Below, piece after piece: positions 1 to 7,300 of a DNA stretch of 64,000 nucleotides. How positions within the stretch are numbered: position 1 is the first letter of the stretch; the number at the start of each line of letters is the position of its first letter. This DNA is from an uncultured Oscillospiraceae bacterium. Its GTDB lineage: Bacteria > Bacillota > Clostridia > Oscillospirales > Oscillospiraceae. The translations under genes were made by a program, and so were the position numbers. Under the pieces are notes generated by a model. It had not been told where the DNA came from. It saw only the letters and a list, made by a program, of their open reading frames with translations, and did not search any database. The DNA lies in the NCBI GenBank assembly GCA_947632005.1, contig CANRNU010000005.1, positions 20,084 to 84,083 of the forward strand, given 5' to 3'.

Positions 1-1
1 G

Positions 2-2365
2 GCTGACTACTTAAAAGACATCGACCCGGACAAGGCGGTAAAGCTGGCCCGGGAGCTGTGCGATCAGCTGGAGGGCGACCCGGACAGCTTCCACGGCGGC
101 ATATGGCCGGGCAATGTAACGCTGGATGCAGACGGCAAGGCCGTCCTGGGTCCGGCCGATCACTCTGTCCCCAACCAGCGTCCTGCGGACCAGGTGGAAT
201 ATCTGTCGCCGGAGCACTTCTGGGACAACGAGGGTTCTGCCGCCGCGGACGTATACTCCATCGGCCTGCTGCTCTATGCCGGGTGCAACGGGGGGTATCT
301 GCCCTTCCAGCCCAAGGGCGGCGCGCTGACAGACCGGGACCGCTCCTCTGCGCTTCGCCGGAGAATGAAGGGCGAGACCGTCAAGGCCCCGAAAGGGGTG
401 AGCGCGGAGCTGAAAAAGGTCATAGAGAAGTCGCTCTCCTACAGCCCCGAGGGCAGATATATCACCGCCCGGGAATTCCTCACATCCCTGAGCCGGACCG
501 ATGAGGCCCTGCCCTCTGCGGCAGATGTGGCAGCCGCGGCTGCGGTGGCCGCCGCGCCGGCAGCGTCCGGGAAGGATGCGCCGGAGTCTGTTGCAGAAGA
601 GGCCCCCGCCGAGGAACCGGTCCCGGAGGAGAAGGGCTACACAGAGGCAGAGGAGGCCGCGGTGGCAGCGGCGGTAGCAGCCGTCGTCGCGGCGGACAAG
701 AAGGAAAAAAAGCGCGCCGCCGCCAAGGCAAAGGCCGCCAAAGAGAAAGCCGCGGGGACCAAGAGCAAACGACCGGCGGCCAGCAAGACCGCGCCGGCCA
801 GCAAGCCTGCAGGCGAAGATAACACAGCCGCCGAAGACGGGTCCGCGCCCCAGGACAAGGCCCCGGAGGCGGACAAAGCTCCCGCCCAGGATGAGACTGT
901 CCCGGCGGGTGAAGCCGCCGCACCGGCTGAAGCCGCTCCGGCGAGTGAGACTGTCGCACCGGGCAACACCGCCCCGGCGGATGAGACCGCCGCGCCGGCA
1001 GATGAGACCGTGACATCGGAGGAGGCCGCTCCCAAAGCCGCGGCAGCGGCAGCAGGCGCGGGCGCAGCAGCGGGCGCAGCCTATATGGCCAGCACGAAGG
1101 CCGGCAGCGGAGCACCGGCCGGCAAACCCCAGTATAAGGTGCAGAAGGACTTTGAAAAGGCACCCCGGGTACAGCAGATCAACAGCACGGTCCCCGCGGC
1201 ACAGAAAAAGAAAAAGCGCTCCAAGGCCATTCCCATTTTGTGCGGCATCGCGTCGGCGATCCTGCTGGGAAGCATCGGATACATGGGCTTCGGCCTCTTC
1301 CAGAAAGCACCGGAGGTCTCCGAGACCTTCACAACGCCGGAGGCTGTGCCTCCCTCCCCCATCGTGGTATCTCCCGCGCCCACCGAGACGCCGGCTCCCA
1401 CCCGGACGCCCCGGCCCTCGGCTACGCCCAGGCCCTCTCCCACGCCTGACGCCAACGGCAACATCCCCGTTGTCGGCGGGGCCGGCACGGAGACCGGCAG
1501 CATCACCATCGGCGGTACCGGCACTGGCACTGGTACCGGCACTGGCGGCGGAAGCACCGGCACTGGCACAGGCAGCACCGGCGGGACCGGCGGCGGTACG
1601 GGTACCGGCACCGTCTCCGGCGGCGGCACCGGCACTGGCGGCGGTTACGGTACTGCCGGCGGCACCGGCGGCGGGACATCCGGCGGGACATCCGGGGGCA
1701 CTGGCGGCGGGACCAGCAATCCCGGCTTCACCGTGGAGAGCGCCAGCGGCACCGTCTATCTCACCGGCAACCAGGTCCGGGTCCGTACCGGCCCCGGCAC
1801 CGGATACAGCATCCTGGGGGCGCTGAACAAGGGCGACTCCGTCACCCGCACCGGCACCGTGAAAAACGGCTGGACCCAGGTGAAGTACAAGGGCTATACC
1901 GGCTACATCTACACCCAGTACCTGACCGACACGGCCCCCACGGCAGCCCCCGCCGCCACGCCTTCCCCCTCGCCCTCCGCCAGCCCGGAGCCCATCGGTG
2001 CCAGCTATACGGTCACAAAATCCAACAGCACCTATTCCTCGGCCAAGCAGGCCGCCGGCAACAAGCTGGCCTGTGTGGCGGATGACGCCGACTTCAAGGC
2101 CATCACCGACAAGCTGGATGCGGACAGCACGGTCACCTGTGCCTGGCTGGGCGCGGAGAAGCAGTCTGACGGCACCTGGAAGTGGCTTGACAGCACCACG
2201 CTGGAGAGCAGCGATCCCCATTGGGATCCCAGCGACAGCCAGTCCGGCAGCTATCTTCTGCTGGTCAAGAAGGACGGGACATGGATGTACACCTCCTCGG
2301 ACGGCAGCGTCCCCGCAGGCTGCGACGGTTCGATCGCCTATGTGGTCGAGAGCACAGCCTCCTGA
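2..2365 (+). CDS. Pseudokinase-like membrane protein with C-terminal SH3b domain (5' end outside window)
   Basis: The open frame runs in from the left edge, so the N-terminal lobe is missing. The visible C-lobe keeps the SPE and DVYS-G-LLY landmarks of Ser/Thr kinases, but the catalytic loop reads HGGIWPGN where HRDxKPxN is expected and no DFG is present, so the catalytic and metal-binding Asp are absent: probably a pseudokinase. After the kinase lobe come a long Ala/Glu/Lys-rich segment, a single membrane helix (AIPILCGIASAILLG), a Pro/Thr stretch, a Gly/Thr repeat tract and an SH3b domain (VRVRTGPGTGYSILG) of the type that binds cell wall. The layout resembles a PASTA-kinase relative whose outside domain is SH3b. 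It likely senses wall state or scaffolds; no enzymatic role is supported. Ends at a strong bidirectional terminator. Confidence 0.8.
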   Translation, partial: ADYLKDIDPDKAVKLARELCDQLEGDPDSFHGGIWPGNVTLDADGKAVLGPADHSVPNQRPADQVEYLSPEHFWDNEGSAAADVYSIGLLLYAGCNGGYLPFQPKGGALTDRDRSSALRRRMKGETVKAPKGVSAELKKVIEKSLSYSPEGRYITAREFLTSLSRTDEALPSAADVAAAAAVAAAPAASGKDAPESVAEEAPAEEPVPEEKGYTEAEEAAVAAAVAAVVAADKKEKKRAAAKAKAAKEKAAGTKSKRPAASKTAPASKPAGEDNTAAEDGSAPQDKAPEADKAPAQDETVPAGEAAAPAEAAPASETVAPGNTAPADETAAPADETVTSEEAAPKAAAAAAGAGAAAGAAYMASTKAGSGAPAGKPQYKVQKDFEKAPRVQQINSTVPAAQKKKKRSKAIPILCGIASAILLGSIGYMGFGLFQKAPEVSETFTTPEAVPPSPIVVSPAPTETPAPTRTPRPSATPRPSPTPDANGNIPVVGGAGTETGSITIGGTGTGTGTGTGGGSTGTGTGSTGGTGGGTGTGTVSGGGTGTGGGYGTAGGTGGGTSGGTSGGTGGGTSNPGFTVESASGTVYLTGNQVRVRTGPGTGYSILGALNKGDSVTRTGTVKNGWTQVKYKGYTGYIYTQYLTDTAPTAAPAATPSPSPSASPEPIGASYTVTKSNSTYSSAKQAAGNKLACVADDADFKAITDKLDADSTVTCAWLGAEKQSDGTWKWLDSTTLESSDPHWDPSDSQSGSYLLLVKKDGTWMYTSSDGSVPAGCDGSIAYVVESTAS
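1505..1720 (+). repeat. Gly/Thr-coding degenerate tandem repeat
   Basis: A run of GGC-ACC-type triplets codes Gly-Thr and Gly-Gly-Thr repeats between the membrane helix and the SH3b domain of the pseudokinase-like protein. It is a likely flexible wall-spanning linker and a plausible site of length variation between strains. Confidence 0.75.
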
Positions 2366-2388
2366 GGCACGATATAACGACAAAAAAG

Positions 2389-2415
2389 CGTCCCGCGGCG
2401 GTGAGCCGCGGGACG
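2389..2415. terminator. Bidirectional intrinsic terminator
   Basis: A perfect 11-bp stem (CGTCCCGCGGC / GCCGCGGGACG) with a 5-nt loop sits between convergent genes. A-tract before it and T-rich DNA after it give a terminator on both strands, closing the pseudokinase gene and the GH13 gene. Confidence 0.85.
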
Positions 2416-2438
2416 TTCCTTTGTCTCTGTTGTCTACA

Positions 2439-4082
2439 TCATTCCACCGAAAAATCCCCGGTATCCCGGACCAGCTCGCAGAACAGCGATTCCGACCGGC
2501 ACTTCCGGACGAACCGGACGATGCCGCCCGCCGCCCACTCGAAATAGATGCTCCCGGTCCGGAGGGCCGGGTGGGCATTTTTCAGCGCCGCCAGCTCCCG
2601 GTAGAGGGCCTGCATCTCCGTATCCTCCCGGCCCCAGGGAAACGGCAGCCGGTTCATGGGGTCCCGTCCGCCGGTGAGCCCAGCCTCGTCCCCGTAATAG
2701 ATCACCGGGGACCCGGGCAGGGCAAACTGGAGAAAGGCTGCCGCCCGCCGGGCGTTCCGGTCCGGCAGGAGCGTGCCCACCCGCTCCGTGTCATGGGTGC
2801 CCAGCACCGCCATGGTGCAGTCCAGGGCCGGGGCGGGATAGTGCTCCGCGATCCCCATCACCGTCTCCGCCAGGGCGCGGCCGTCGTCCCGACCGGAGGC
2901 AAAATCCAGGATGGCCGTGCGGAAGGGATAGTTGATGACCCCGTCCAGCTCCGCGCCGGTAAAGTACCGCCGGCGGACGCTGTAGCTGATCTTGTTGGAG
3001 GCGTCCTCCCAGACCTCGCCGATGACCACCGCCTCCGGCTTCACCGCCTTCACCCGGCGGCGCAGCGCCGCGATGAAGGCGTCCGGCAGCTCGTCGGCCA
3101 CATCCAGCCGGAACCCGTCCGCGCCCCGGCGCAGCCATGTGGCCACCACGCCTTCCTCGCCCAGGATGTACTCCATGTAGTCCGGGTCCAGCTCATTGAC
3201 ACAGGGCATCACATCCACGCCCCACCAGGCCGTATATTTCTTGGGAAATTCCTGAAAATCGTACCACTTATAGTACTTAGAGGCGGGTCCCGCCGACACC
3301 GCTCCCCCACCGAAGTGATGGTCCACATCAAAATAGACGCTGTGGCTCCCGGTGTGGGAGAACACCCCGTCCAGCACGACCCGCATGCCCTTTTCATGGG
3401 CCGCGTCGCACAGGGCGGTGAAATCCGCCTCCGTTCCCAGCATGGGGTCCAGGCGCATATAGTCCGCCGCGTCATAGCGGTGGTTGGACCAGGCCATGAC
3501 GATGGGATTGAGATAGATGACGTTCACGCCCAGGCCGCGGATATAGTCCAGCTTTGACAGGATGCCCCGCAGGTTGCCCCCGGCAAAGTCGGTGGCGTTC
3601 CGGGTCCGGGGCACGAAGGTGTCGAAGTCCCGGACCGTATAGGGCTCCAGCTTGCCCGTCAGGTCACAGTCGCCGCACTTGGCGAACCGGTCTGGGAATA
3701 TCTGGTAGTAGACCATCCCCCGGTAACTCTCCGGCGGGCGGTAATCCGCCGGCAGCACGCTCATCTGCCAGTCGTCCCCCAGGCCGATGTTGGTGCCGCT
3801 CCCGGCCCGGAACAGGTCGTAGTCGCCGTTTTTGTCCCAGATGTGGAAGCGGTAGAAATACAGCCCGGGCTCCCCCACGGAAAACTCTGCGGTGAAGACG
3901 TCGTAAGGGTCCTCCGTCCCGGTCTTTTCCAACGGCTGTTCCAGTCCCTCCGCCGTCAGCAGTACGCGCCATGCCCCGCACTCGGCGGGGATGCGTATGC
4001 GTATGCGGCAGGTCTGGCCCGCCCATAGTGGGCCGAAGGGGGTCTTATCGGCCCGGTCAAAGCAGTTGTACAGGATGTTCAT
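2439..4082 (-). CDS. GH13 family alpha-amylase / neopullulanase-like glycosidase
   Basis: 547 aa. The order is an N-terminal beta-sandwich (about 1-110) then a GH13 TIM barrel. The conserved regions are all visible: VVLDGVFSHTG (region I), GFRLDVADE with the nucleophile Asp near 326, GEVWEDA with the acid/base Glu near 356, and GTHDTER (region IV) near 428. No signal peptide is seen, so it should act in the cytoplasm on maltodextrins or cyclodextrins, like neopullulanase or cyclomaltodextrinase; the exact substrate cannot be read from sequence. The gene is monocistronic, with a consensus promoter about 80 bp upstream and a shared terminator downstream. The C-terminal barrel-following domain appears short. 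Confidence 0.9.
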   Translation of the reverse strand: MNILYNCFDRADKTPFGPLWAGQTCRIRIRIPAECGAWRVLLTAEGLEQPLEKTGTEDPYDVFTAEFSVGEPGLYFYRFHIWDKNGDYDLFRAGSGTNIGLGDDWQMSVLPADYRPPESYRGMVYYQIFPDRFAKCGDCDLTGKLEPYTVRDFDTFVPRTRNATDFAGGNLRGILSKLDYIRGLGVNVIYLNPIVMAWSNHRYDAADYMRLDPMLGTEADFTALCDAAHEKGMRVVLDGVFSHTGSHSVYFDVDHHFGGGAVSAGPASKYYKWYDFQEFPKKYTAWWGVDVMPCVNELDPDYMEYILGEEGVVATWLRRGADGFRLDVADELPDAFIAALRRRVKAVKPEAVVIGEVWEDASNKISYSVRRRYFTGAELDGVINYPFRTAILDFASGRDDGRALAETVMGIAEHYPAPALDCTMAVLGTHDTERVGTLLPDRNARRAAAFLQFALPGSPVIYYGDEAGLTGGRDPMNRLPFPWGREDTEMQALYRELAALKNAHPALRTGSIYFEWAAGGIVRFVRKCRSESLFCELVRDTGDFSVE

Positions 4083-4104
4083 ACGGTCGGTTCCTCTCAG
4101 GAGA

Positions 4105-4125
4105 AACGCCCCCGCCGGGGGCGTT
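4105..4125. other. GC-rich hairpin in the GH13 leader
   Basis: AACGCCCCCG pairs with CGGGGGCGTT almost without a loop, in the 5' leader of the GH13 mRNA just before its ribosome site region. There is no T-tract, so it is more likely to affect translation or mRNA stability than to terminate. Confidence 0.5.
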
Positions 4126-4159
4126 CATAGTCCACGCGTCGGGGACGCAGCGCTGCTTC

Positions 4160-4188
4160 ATTATATCCAAAGACCGCCCCCCTGTCAA
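4160..4188 (-). promoter_or_regulatory. Consensus sigma-A promoter for the GH13 gene
   Basis: Read on the minus strand, TTGACA, 17 bp, then TATAAT: a perfect match to consensus. It points into the GH13 amylase gene. Confidence 0.85.
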
Positions 4189-4432
4189 TCTTCCCCGGCA
4201 GCGGCGGCACAATGACAAAGCCGGCCGCCCGAAGGCGACCGGCTCTGCAACAAAGAAGAGAGGAGTGAAAAATGAAAAGTGTCAAACGGTTGGATGCTCT
4301 TGCCCGCGGGGCCTCGGCGTAAGCCCCTTGGTTCCCTGTGACTGTATCATACTACATCCCCTCCCGCCAATGGTGAATAAATTCCCAACGATTTGTAAAT
4401 AAATGATGAATGGTTTATTAACGCGGCAGCGC
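4189..4432. other. Intergenic stretch, one hairpin and a possible 16-codon ORF
   Basis: No ordinary gene is seen. A near-perfect hairpin (AGCCGGCCGCC / GGCGACCGGCT) at about 4217-4242 is followed on the plus strand by AGAGGAGTG and an ATG at 4272 opening 16 codons that end in TAA. Ribosome site and start look good, but there is no promoter that I can point to and no downstream partner, so I only note it. Confidence 0.35.
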
Positions 4433-4462
4433 TTGTCTTCCCCGCCCGGAATGTAGTATAAT
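4433..4462 (+). promoter_or_regulatory. Probable promoter of the DUF2461 gene
   Basis: TTGTCT, 18 bp, then TATAAT ends 33 bp before the ATG of the DUF2461 gene. Confidence 0.65.
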
Positions 4463-4495
4463 ATTTATAACCATTACCAGGCGAGGTAAAAGACT

Positions 4496-5164
4496 ATGCC
4501 GAAGAACATCCCGCCTTTTGAGGGATTCCCCCCGGATCTGCCCGATTTTCTCTGGGGCCTGAGCTTCCACAACGAGCGGCCATGGTTCCAGGAGCACCGG
4601 GCGGACTTTGAGCGCTGCCTGAACATCCCCATCCACGCCCTGGCGGAGGACATCTGCCAGATCATGCAGGAGCGGCACCCGGGCCTGGCCCCGGCGCTGC
4701 ATGTGTCCCGCATCTGGCGGGACGCCCGGCGGCTGTTCGGCCGGGGCCCCTTCAAGGAGCACATGTGGTTCTCCCTGGGGCTGTCCGGGGAGATATACAC
4801 GCCCCTGCCCCAGTTCTGGTTCGGCATCGACGCCAAGAGCTGGGAGGCGGGCATGGGCTGCTGGAACATGCAGGGGGAACTTCTGGACCGCTGGCGCAGG
4901 AGCATCGACGCCCGCCCGGCCAGGCTCTCCCGGATCGTCCGCGCCCTGAACAAGCACCCGGAGCTGGAGCCATATTGGGAGACCTATAAAAAACCCAAGG
5001 GCGACCCCGGGCCGCTGCTATACGACTGGTACAACGCCCGGTCCGTGGAGGTGGGCAGAAAGGTCTGGTTCGACCCGGACCCTCCCGGCAAAGAGCTGCT
5101 GGACCAGGTGCTGGATATCTACGAGACCCTGACGCCGCTGTATCAGTACCTGACCAAAATATGA
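4496..5164 (+). CDS. DUF2461 family protein
   Basis: 222 aa, the usual length for the DUF2461/TIGR02453 family. The family pattern is clear: F-GFPPDLPDFLWGL at the start, WFQEHR near 30, and an internal FGRGPFKEHMWF segment. The family is widespread and its biochemical role is not established; no membrane segment, signal peptide or catalytic motif is visible, so it is probably a soluble cytoplasmic protein. The start is set by GGCGAGG upstream of the ATG. It stands alone between its own promoter and a strong terminator. Confidence 0.8.
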   Translation: MPKNIPPFEGFPPDLPDFLWGLSFHNERPWFQEHRADFERCLNIPIHALAEDICQIMQERHPGLAPALHVSRIWRDARRLFGRGPFKEHMWFSLGLSGEIYTPLPQFWFGIDAKSWEAGMGCWNMQGELLDRWRRSIDARPARLSRIVRALNKHPELEPYWETYKKPKGDPGPLLYDWYNARSVEVGRKVWFDPDPPGKELLDQVLDIYETLTPLYQYLTKI

Positions 5165-5214
5165 CCCAGGCGTCCCCGGAAGGTATCGCTGACGGGAGGC
5201 AGACCCGCGCCAAG

Positions 5215-5240
5215 AAAACCGCCCTTTGGGGCGGTTTTTT
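5215..5240 (+). terminator. Intrinsic terminator
   Basis: AAACCGCCC pairs with GGGCGGTTT around a 4-nt loop and runs into a T-tract, closing the DUF2461 gene. Confidence 0.9.
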
Positions 5241-5246
5241 CTTCGG

Positions 5247-5275
5247 TTGACCGCCAGCCGCGGATGTGGTACAAT
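5247..5275 (+). promoter_or_regulatory. Promoter of the Fur/PerR-family gene
   Basis: TTGACC, 17 bp, TACAAT. The following A/T-rich stretch up to the ribosome site (AAAAGGAG) could hold an autoregulatory Fur/PerR box, but I see no convincing inverted repeat. Confidence 0.75.
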
Positions 5276-5303
5276 AAATTAAGAATCAATCCTAAAAGGA
5301 GCG

Positions 5304-5705
5304 ATGCCTGTGACCCGCCAGAGACAGCTTATCTACAACATCATCAACGCCGCACCCGAGCACCGGACAGCGGAGGAGATCTATGACCTGGCCCGGGCGG
5401 AGATGCCCTCTCTTGCCCGGGGGACGGTGTACCGGAACCTGGGCCTGCTGGTCCAGAGCGGCCAGATACGCAAGCTGGAGATGCCCGACGCGCCCGCCCG
5501 TTATGACCGGGAGCGGCGGCCCCATCCCCATCTGATCTGCCAGGTCTGCGGCCAGGTAGAGGACCTGGTCGCGCCGGAGGAGCTCCTGGGCCCGTTCTCC
5601 ATCATGACGCCGGGGGTAACGCTCACGGGCTATGACCTCAAGCTCTATCACGTCTGCCCTGCCTGCCAGGCCGGGAAAGCGGGCCCTGTCGCCCGGAAAG
5701 CGTGA
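5304..5705 (+). CDS. Fur/PerR-family metal-dependent repressor
   Basis: 133 aa, typical for the family. The N-terminal winged helix holds the DNA-reading segment ARGTVYRNLGLL, followed by RYDRERRPHPHLICQVCG, which carries the metal-ligand histidines and the first CxxC, and a second C-P-A-C pair near the C-terminus forms the structural zinc site. The HPH pattern and early Asp are closer to PerR (peroxide sensing through iron oxidation) than to Fur, but that is inference. It would repress oxidative-stress or iron genes. The promoter is immediately upstream with AAAAGGAG before the ATG; the membrane protein gene follows at 76 bp and may be co-transcribed. Confidence 0.9.
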   Translation: MPVTRQRQLIYNIINAAPEHRTAEEIYDLARAEMPSLARGTVYRNLGLLVQSGQIRKLEMPDAPARYDRERRPHPHLICQVCGQVEDLVAPEELLGPFSIMTPGVTLTGYDLKLYHVCPACQAGKAGPVARKA

Positions 5706-5781
5706 TATTTCACGCCCGGCAAAGCATACTAAAAACCATGGGCCGTCCCGGCGGACGGCCTTTTCGGGAAGGAGGGACAGC

Positions 5782-6576
5782 ATGGACATACCGGCGCTGC
5801 GGCAGAAGCTCGCCTGGGCCGCGGCGGAATACAGCAAAGCCAATCTGTGGCTGTACGCCACCAGCGGCGCCTATTACATGTTCTTTTCCCTCGGTCCGCT
5901 GGTGGTGCTCCTGCTGGGGCTCCTGCCCTATCTCCCCTTCACCCAGCAGCAGCTGTCGGACGCCATCCTGAGCTACGCCCCCGCGCCCCTGCAGGAGCTG
6001 GTCCGAGACCTGGTGGCCGGCGTCTATGCCGGCTCCGCCGCCGCCCTCGGGGTGGGCCTTGTGGTAGAGCTGTGGTCCGCCGGACGGTTTTTCAGCCTGA
6101 TCCTGCGGGGCATCAGCCAGATCTATGACGGCAGGCACAACGGCGGGTACCTCCGCAACCGGCTCATGGGCGCGCTGTACACCGCGGCGCTGATCGCCCT
6201 GGTGCTGGGCAACGTGACGCTGATCTTTGCCGGCGAGAAGCTCCTTCCCATCGCCCGGCTGTGGGCGGTATTGGTGCGGTTCCGGGGCCTCATTTTCTTT
6301 GCGGTGGTGACGGCGGTCAACGCCCTGCTCTTTCGCACGGTCCCCAAAAAGAAGCTGGCCTTCCGCCGCCAGCTGCCCGGAGCGGCCATCTCGGCGGCGC
6401 TGTGGCTGGCCTTCTCCCAGGCATACTCCTGGGCGGTGGAGCGCTTCAGTTTCTACAGCATCTACGGCGGCCTGGCCATCGTGATCATCTCCCTGTTCTG
6501 GATGTACTGCTCCCTGTACCTGCTCTTCCTGGGGGCCTGGCTGAACACCTTGAAAGAAAAAGCGCATGAGGCATGA
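5782..6576 (+). CDS. YihY/BrkB-family membrane protein
   Basis: 264 aa from this ATG, which has GGAAGGAGGG just upstream; the longer track ORF overlaps the Fur gene and lacks a ribosome site. Six hydrophobic segments are visible, starting with YYMFFSLGPLVVLLLGLLPY, and the family pattern FSFYSIYGGLAIVIISLFWMY occurs near the C-terminus. The YihY/BrkB family was once taken for RNase BN, which is a misassignment; it is a polytopic inner-membrane protein of unsettled function, possibly a transporter or envelope factor. It probably shares the transcript of the upstream Fur/PerR gene. Confidence 0.85.
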   Translation: MDIPALRQKLAWAAAEYSKANLWLYATSGAYYMFFSLGPLVVLLLGLLPYLPFTQQQLSDAILSYAPAPLQELVRDLVAGVYAGSAAALGVGLVVELWSAGRFFSLILRGISQIYDGRHNGGYLRNRLMGALYTAALIALVLGNVTLIFAGEKLLPIARLWAVLVRFRGLIFFAVVTAVNALLFRTVPKKKLAFRRQLPGAAISAALWLAFSQAYSWAVERFSFYSIYGGLAIVIISLFWMYCSLYLLFLGAWLNTLKEKAHEA

Positions 6577-6582
6577 GAATAA

Positions 6583-6628
6583 AACGGTCTTGGGGCGCCT
6601 TCCTTACGGAGGGCGCCCCAAGACCGTT
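6583..6628 (-). terminator. Long hairpin terminator between convergent genes
   Basis: AACGGTCTTGGGGCGCC pairs with GGCGCCCCAAGACCGTT, extended inward by seven more pairs. Only the minus-strand side has a good T-tract (TTTTATT), so it mainly ends the Imm26-like gene, and may stop the BrkB transcript as well. Confidence 0.85.
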
Positions 6629-6638
6629 CCGGCGTCCG

Positions 6639-7073
6639 CTAAAATGGTTTTAGCTTATTGATAGAATCTTCCCAGATGGTAATGCCCATCAGGCGATCTA
6701 CCACATGATGTCTGTCCCAAGCTGCCACTACTTCCAGGCCCTTGCATTCTTCATATGTGCACTCAGTGATCTTGCCTTTGTAATACAGCGAGCCTTTGCC
6801 GTCTCCGGAGACAACACACATCGGCGGCGGCCAGGCGTCGTCCTCATTGTCAAAACTTCTTTTGCCAACGACCTTCCATTCTCCGTCGGTCAACAGATCC
6901 TTATATACGCCGACGAAGAACTGATAATCCTCCGTGTCAGGAAGCTCATCGTAGCTGTTGGCACGGGTATTATATATCGCCAATGTATATTCCTTATACA
7001 ATCGCCCATAAGCATTTGTTCCGTCCGGAAGCGGGATCTCATAAATATTCCCTATCTTGATCCTATATCTCAT
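6639..7073 (-). CDS. Imm26-like polymorphic-toxin immunity protein (orphan)
   Basis: 144 aa. It opens with KIGNIYEIPLPDGTNAYGRLY, which is the hallmark start of the Imm26 family, immunity proteins that neutralise polymorphic toxins delivered between bacteria; the acidic, aromatic-rich remainder fits. No toxin gene lies beside it, so it is an orphan that may protect against toxins made by neighbours. Its base composition is lower in GC than the flanking genes, suggesting transfer. Family assignment is from pattern recognition only. Confidence 0.65.
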   Translation of the reverse strand: MRYRIKIGNIYEIPLPDGTNAYGRLYKEYTLAIYNTRANSYDELPDTEDYQFFVGVYKDLLTDGEWKVVGKRSFDNEDDAWPPPMCVVSGDGKGSLYYKGKITECTYEECKGLEVVAAWDRHHVVDRLMGITIWEDSINKLKPF

Positions 7074-7104
7074 TATTATGTCAACCTTCTCGCATTCATC
7101 TTCT

Positions 7105-7189
7105 AGCGGAGCGGTCCGGGTGGGGAGAGGAGAAGCCGCGGACTACTCGAGCTTTGCCGCTTGCGGCAAAAGGGAGACCTAGTCCGCGT
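7105..7189. repeat. Interspersed repeat, copy 1
   Basis: About 85 bp (AGCGGAGCGGTCCGGGTGGG... to AGTCCGCGT), nearly identical to the copy at 7216. It contains the palindrome TTTGCCGC-TT-GCGGCAAA. Read on the minus strand it ends like a duplicate of the ATPase gene end. Confidence 0.85.
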
Positions 7190-7215
7190 ACACCATCGGG
7201 GCCCCCGCACGGACC

Positions 7216-7300
7216 CAGCGGAGCGGTCCGGGTGGGGAGAGGAGAAGCCGCGGGCTACTCGAGCTTTGCCGCTTGCGGCAAAGGGAGACCTAGTCCGTGT
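7216..7300. repeat. Interspersed repeat, copy 2, overlapping the ATPase stop
   Basis: Second copy of the 85-bp repeat. The TAG stop and last three codons of the metal ATPase lie inside it, so the repeat supplies the end of that gene. Confidence 0.85.

Noticed and set aside
11-2578. 855-aa minus-strand ORF
   Set aside because: Gly/Arg-rich antisense shadow of the pseudokinase gene, without motif or ribosome site.
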